Below the pieces are notes generated by a model that did not search any database, was not told where the DNA came from, and saw only the letters and a program-made list of their open reading frames with translations. Positions 21,500 through 22,567 of a stretch of DNA of 22,567 nt are shown here, piece by piece; within the stretch, counting starts at the first letter, position 1, and each line of letters begins with the position of its first letter. A program made the translations under genes and the position numbers. Source of the stretch: Acidobacteriota bacterium (GTDB taxonomy: Bacteria; Acidobacteriota; Terriglobia; Terriglobales; Acidobacteriaceae); assembly GCA_003225595.1 (NCBI GenBank), contig QIAR01000206.1:1-22567 (forward strand), written 5' to 3'.

Positions 21500-22492
21500 T
21501 CACGCCGTCTTTGCAACCACCGACGGTTCCACGTGACCACCGAACTTCTGCCGCATAGCGGAAAGCATCTTCTCCGCGAACGTATGCTCCTGGCGTGACC
21601 GGAACCGCGTGTATAAGGCTGCAGAAAGCACTTCCGCGGGTACTGCTTCTTCGATCGCGGCCTGGATGGTCCAACGGCCTTCGCCGGAGTCTTGAACGAA
21701 CCCGGTATATTCTGAAAGTGTCGGATTCTCCGCCAAAGCCATGGCCGTGAGATCCAGCAGCCAGGAACTGACGACGCTGCCGCGTCGCCATACCTCGGCG
21801 ATGTCGGCGAGGTTGAGATCGTAACGCATGTCTTCGGGCAGATCCTTCTTGCTTGCGTTGCGGAAAATGTCGAAACCCTCGGCATAGGCCTGCATAATGC
21901 CGTATTCGATGCCATTGTGCACCATCTTCACGAAGTGGCCCGCGCCCGAAGGACCGCAATGAATGTAACCTTCCTCGGCGGTACCACCCAATTTTTCACG
22001 CCCAGGCGTACGCGGAATTTCGCCGCGCCCCGGAGCCAGCGTTTTGAAGATAGGGTCAAGTTGCTGCACGGCTTCCTTTGGGCCACCAATCATCATGCAG
22101 TAGCCGCGGTCTATACCCCACACGCCGCCACTGGTGCCTACGTCCACGTAATGGATACCTTTTTCTCTGCACTGCTTCGAACGGCGAATGTCATCTTTGA
22201 AATAGGAGTTGCCGCCGTCGATGATAATGTCACCCGGCTGCATGCGGTGCGCCAGCTGCTGGACCGTCTGTTCGGTCGGACCCCCCGCCGGCACCATGAC
22301 CCATGCCGCGCGCGGGGGTTTCAGCTTTCTTATCAGATCGTCGAGTGAGTTGGATCCGACGGCACCTTCGCCGGCCAACTGCTTTACGGCCTCCGGGCTC
22401 AGGTCCGAGACTACCAACTGGTGACCGCCGCGCATGAGCCGGCGCGTCATATTAGCTCCCATCCTACCTAGACCTACCATTCCCAGTTGCAT
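21500..22492 (-). CDS. gnd: 6-phosphogluconate dehydrogenase, decarboxylating (short form)
   Basis: 330 residues, the short GntZ/YqeC-like form rather than the classic form of about 470. It has Rossmann motif MVGLGRMGANMTRRL (5-19), DGGNSYFKDD (92-101), DVGTSGGVWGIDRGYCMMIGG (117-137) and HFVKMVHNGIEYG with catalytic Lys189 and Asn193. GTSGGVWG is the signature of the short family, which often prefers NAD. It converts 6-phosphogluconate to ribulose 5-phosphate and CO2. The ATG at 22492 follows AGAGGAG with a seven-base spacer. It is the first gene of gnd-zwf-glk-pgl; no clear promoter lies in the 75 bases before the window ends. Confidence 0.95.
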   Translation of the reverse strand: MQLGMVGLGRMGANMTRRLMRGGHQLVVSDLSPEAVKQLAGEGAVGSNSLDDLIRKLKPPRAAWVMVPAGGPTEQTVQQLAHRMQPGDIIIDGGNSYFKDDIRRSKQCREKGIHYVDVGTSGGVWGIDRGYCMMIGGPKEAVQQLDPIFKTLAPGRGEIPRTPGREKLGGTAEEGYIHCGPSGAGHFVKMVHNGIEYGIMQAYAEGFDIFRNASKKDLPEDMRYDLNLADIAEVWRRGSVVSSWLLDLTAMALAENPTLSEYTGFVQDSGEGRWTIQAAIEEAVPAEVLSAALYTRFRSRQEHTFAEKMLSAMRQKFGGHVEPSVVAKTA

Positions 22493-22530
22493 GCATGCGC
22501 TCCTCTTTAGAATTGGCCTCTCGGCTCTGT

Positions 22531-22554
22531 GAGTCGGCGGAATGCCGGCGCTAC
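22531..22554. repeat. Short hairpin element upstream of gnd
   Basis: GTCGGC (22533-22538) and GCCGGC (22544-22549) pair with one G-U wobble around loop GGAAT, flanked by CTAC. It lies 40 bases before the gnd start, in what should be its leader or promoter. It has the look of a dispersed GC-rich palindrome. Only one copy is in the window, so this cannot be proved here. Confidence 0.35.
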
Positions 22555-22567
22555 ATGAAAACCTAAT

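Overview
The window is ordinary chromosomal DNA from a free-living bacterium with moderately high GC. Gene content and style suggest an Acidobacteriota (Terriglobia-like) soil organism. The clues are a CHAD-HD protein, a HEAT/PilZ protein, a lone Flp pilin, a split atp locus, heptanucleotide repeats in spacers, and frequent TTG/GTG starts preceded by good Shine-Dalgarno sequences. This assignment is inference; there is no rRNA or other marker to fix it. No insertion sequence, prophage, CRISPR array or tRNA gene was seen.

Layout. 1-1504 (+): end of an ABC transporter ATPase and its ABC-2 permease. 1580-3238 (-): Tat-exported amidase. 3239-3726: a regulatory spacer with two matching dyads and a good sigma70-type promoter, then a 55-residue Flp pilin. 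4097-5930 (+): atpI, atpB and atpE of the ATP synthase membrane sector, closed by a strong terminator, with no other ATP synthase genes. 5957-8650 (-): large HEAT-like/PilZ protein. 8859-12723 (+): GT39-type glycosyltransferase, CHAD-HD fusion protein and an MmcB-like PD-(D/E)XK protein. 12733-16153 (-): dnaX, ybaB and recR, followed by a 345-base trailer full of hairpins that ends in a terminator. 16154-16960: gene-poor spacer with tandem dyads, a decayed response-regulator fragment and a leader hairpin. 16961-17988 (+): two unknown small proteins. 18146-22492 (-): gnd, zwf, glk, pgl.

How the genes work together. The gnd-zwf-glk-pgl run encodes every step from free glucose to ribulose 5-phosphate: glucokinase, glucose-6-phosphate dehydrogenase, 6-phosphogluconolactonase and 6-phosphogluconate dehydrogenase. 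The last three genes have 4-base stop/start overlaps. dnaX-ybaB-recR is the classic replication/repair cluster. The atp segment supplies only the a and c subunits plus AtpI, so the remaining subunits must be encoded elsewhere.

The most unusual signals are non-coding. Degenerate 7-base-period repeat arrays occur in at least four places in three spacers. A chain of six hairpins ends in an intrinsic terminator downstream of recR. Pairs of dyads are spaced 52 and 21 bases apart. A hairpin loop is complementary to the ribosome-binding site of the 131-residue unknown gene. Among the proteins, the c subunit carries a signal peptide and a sodium-type ion-binding residue set, and the CHAD domain is fused to a Ppx/GppA-type HD domain. 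No complete new defence or mobile system was found.
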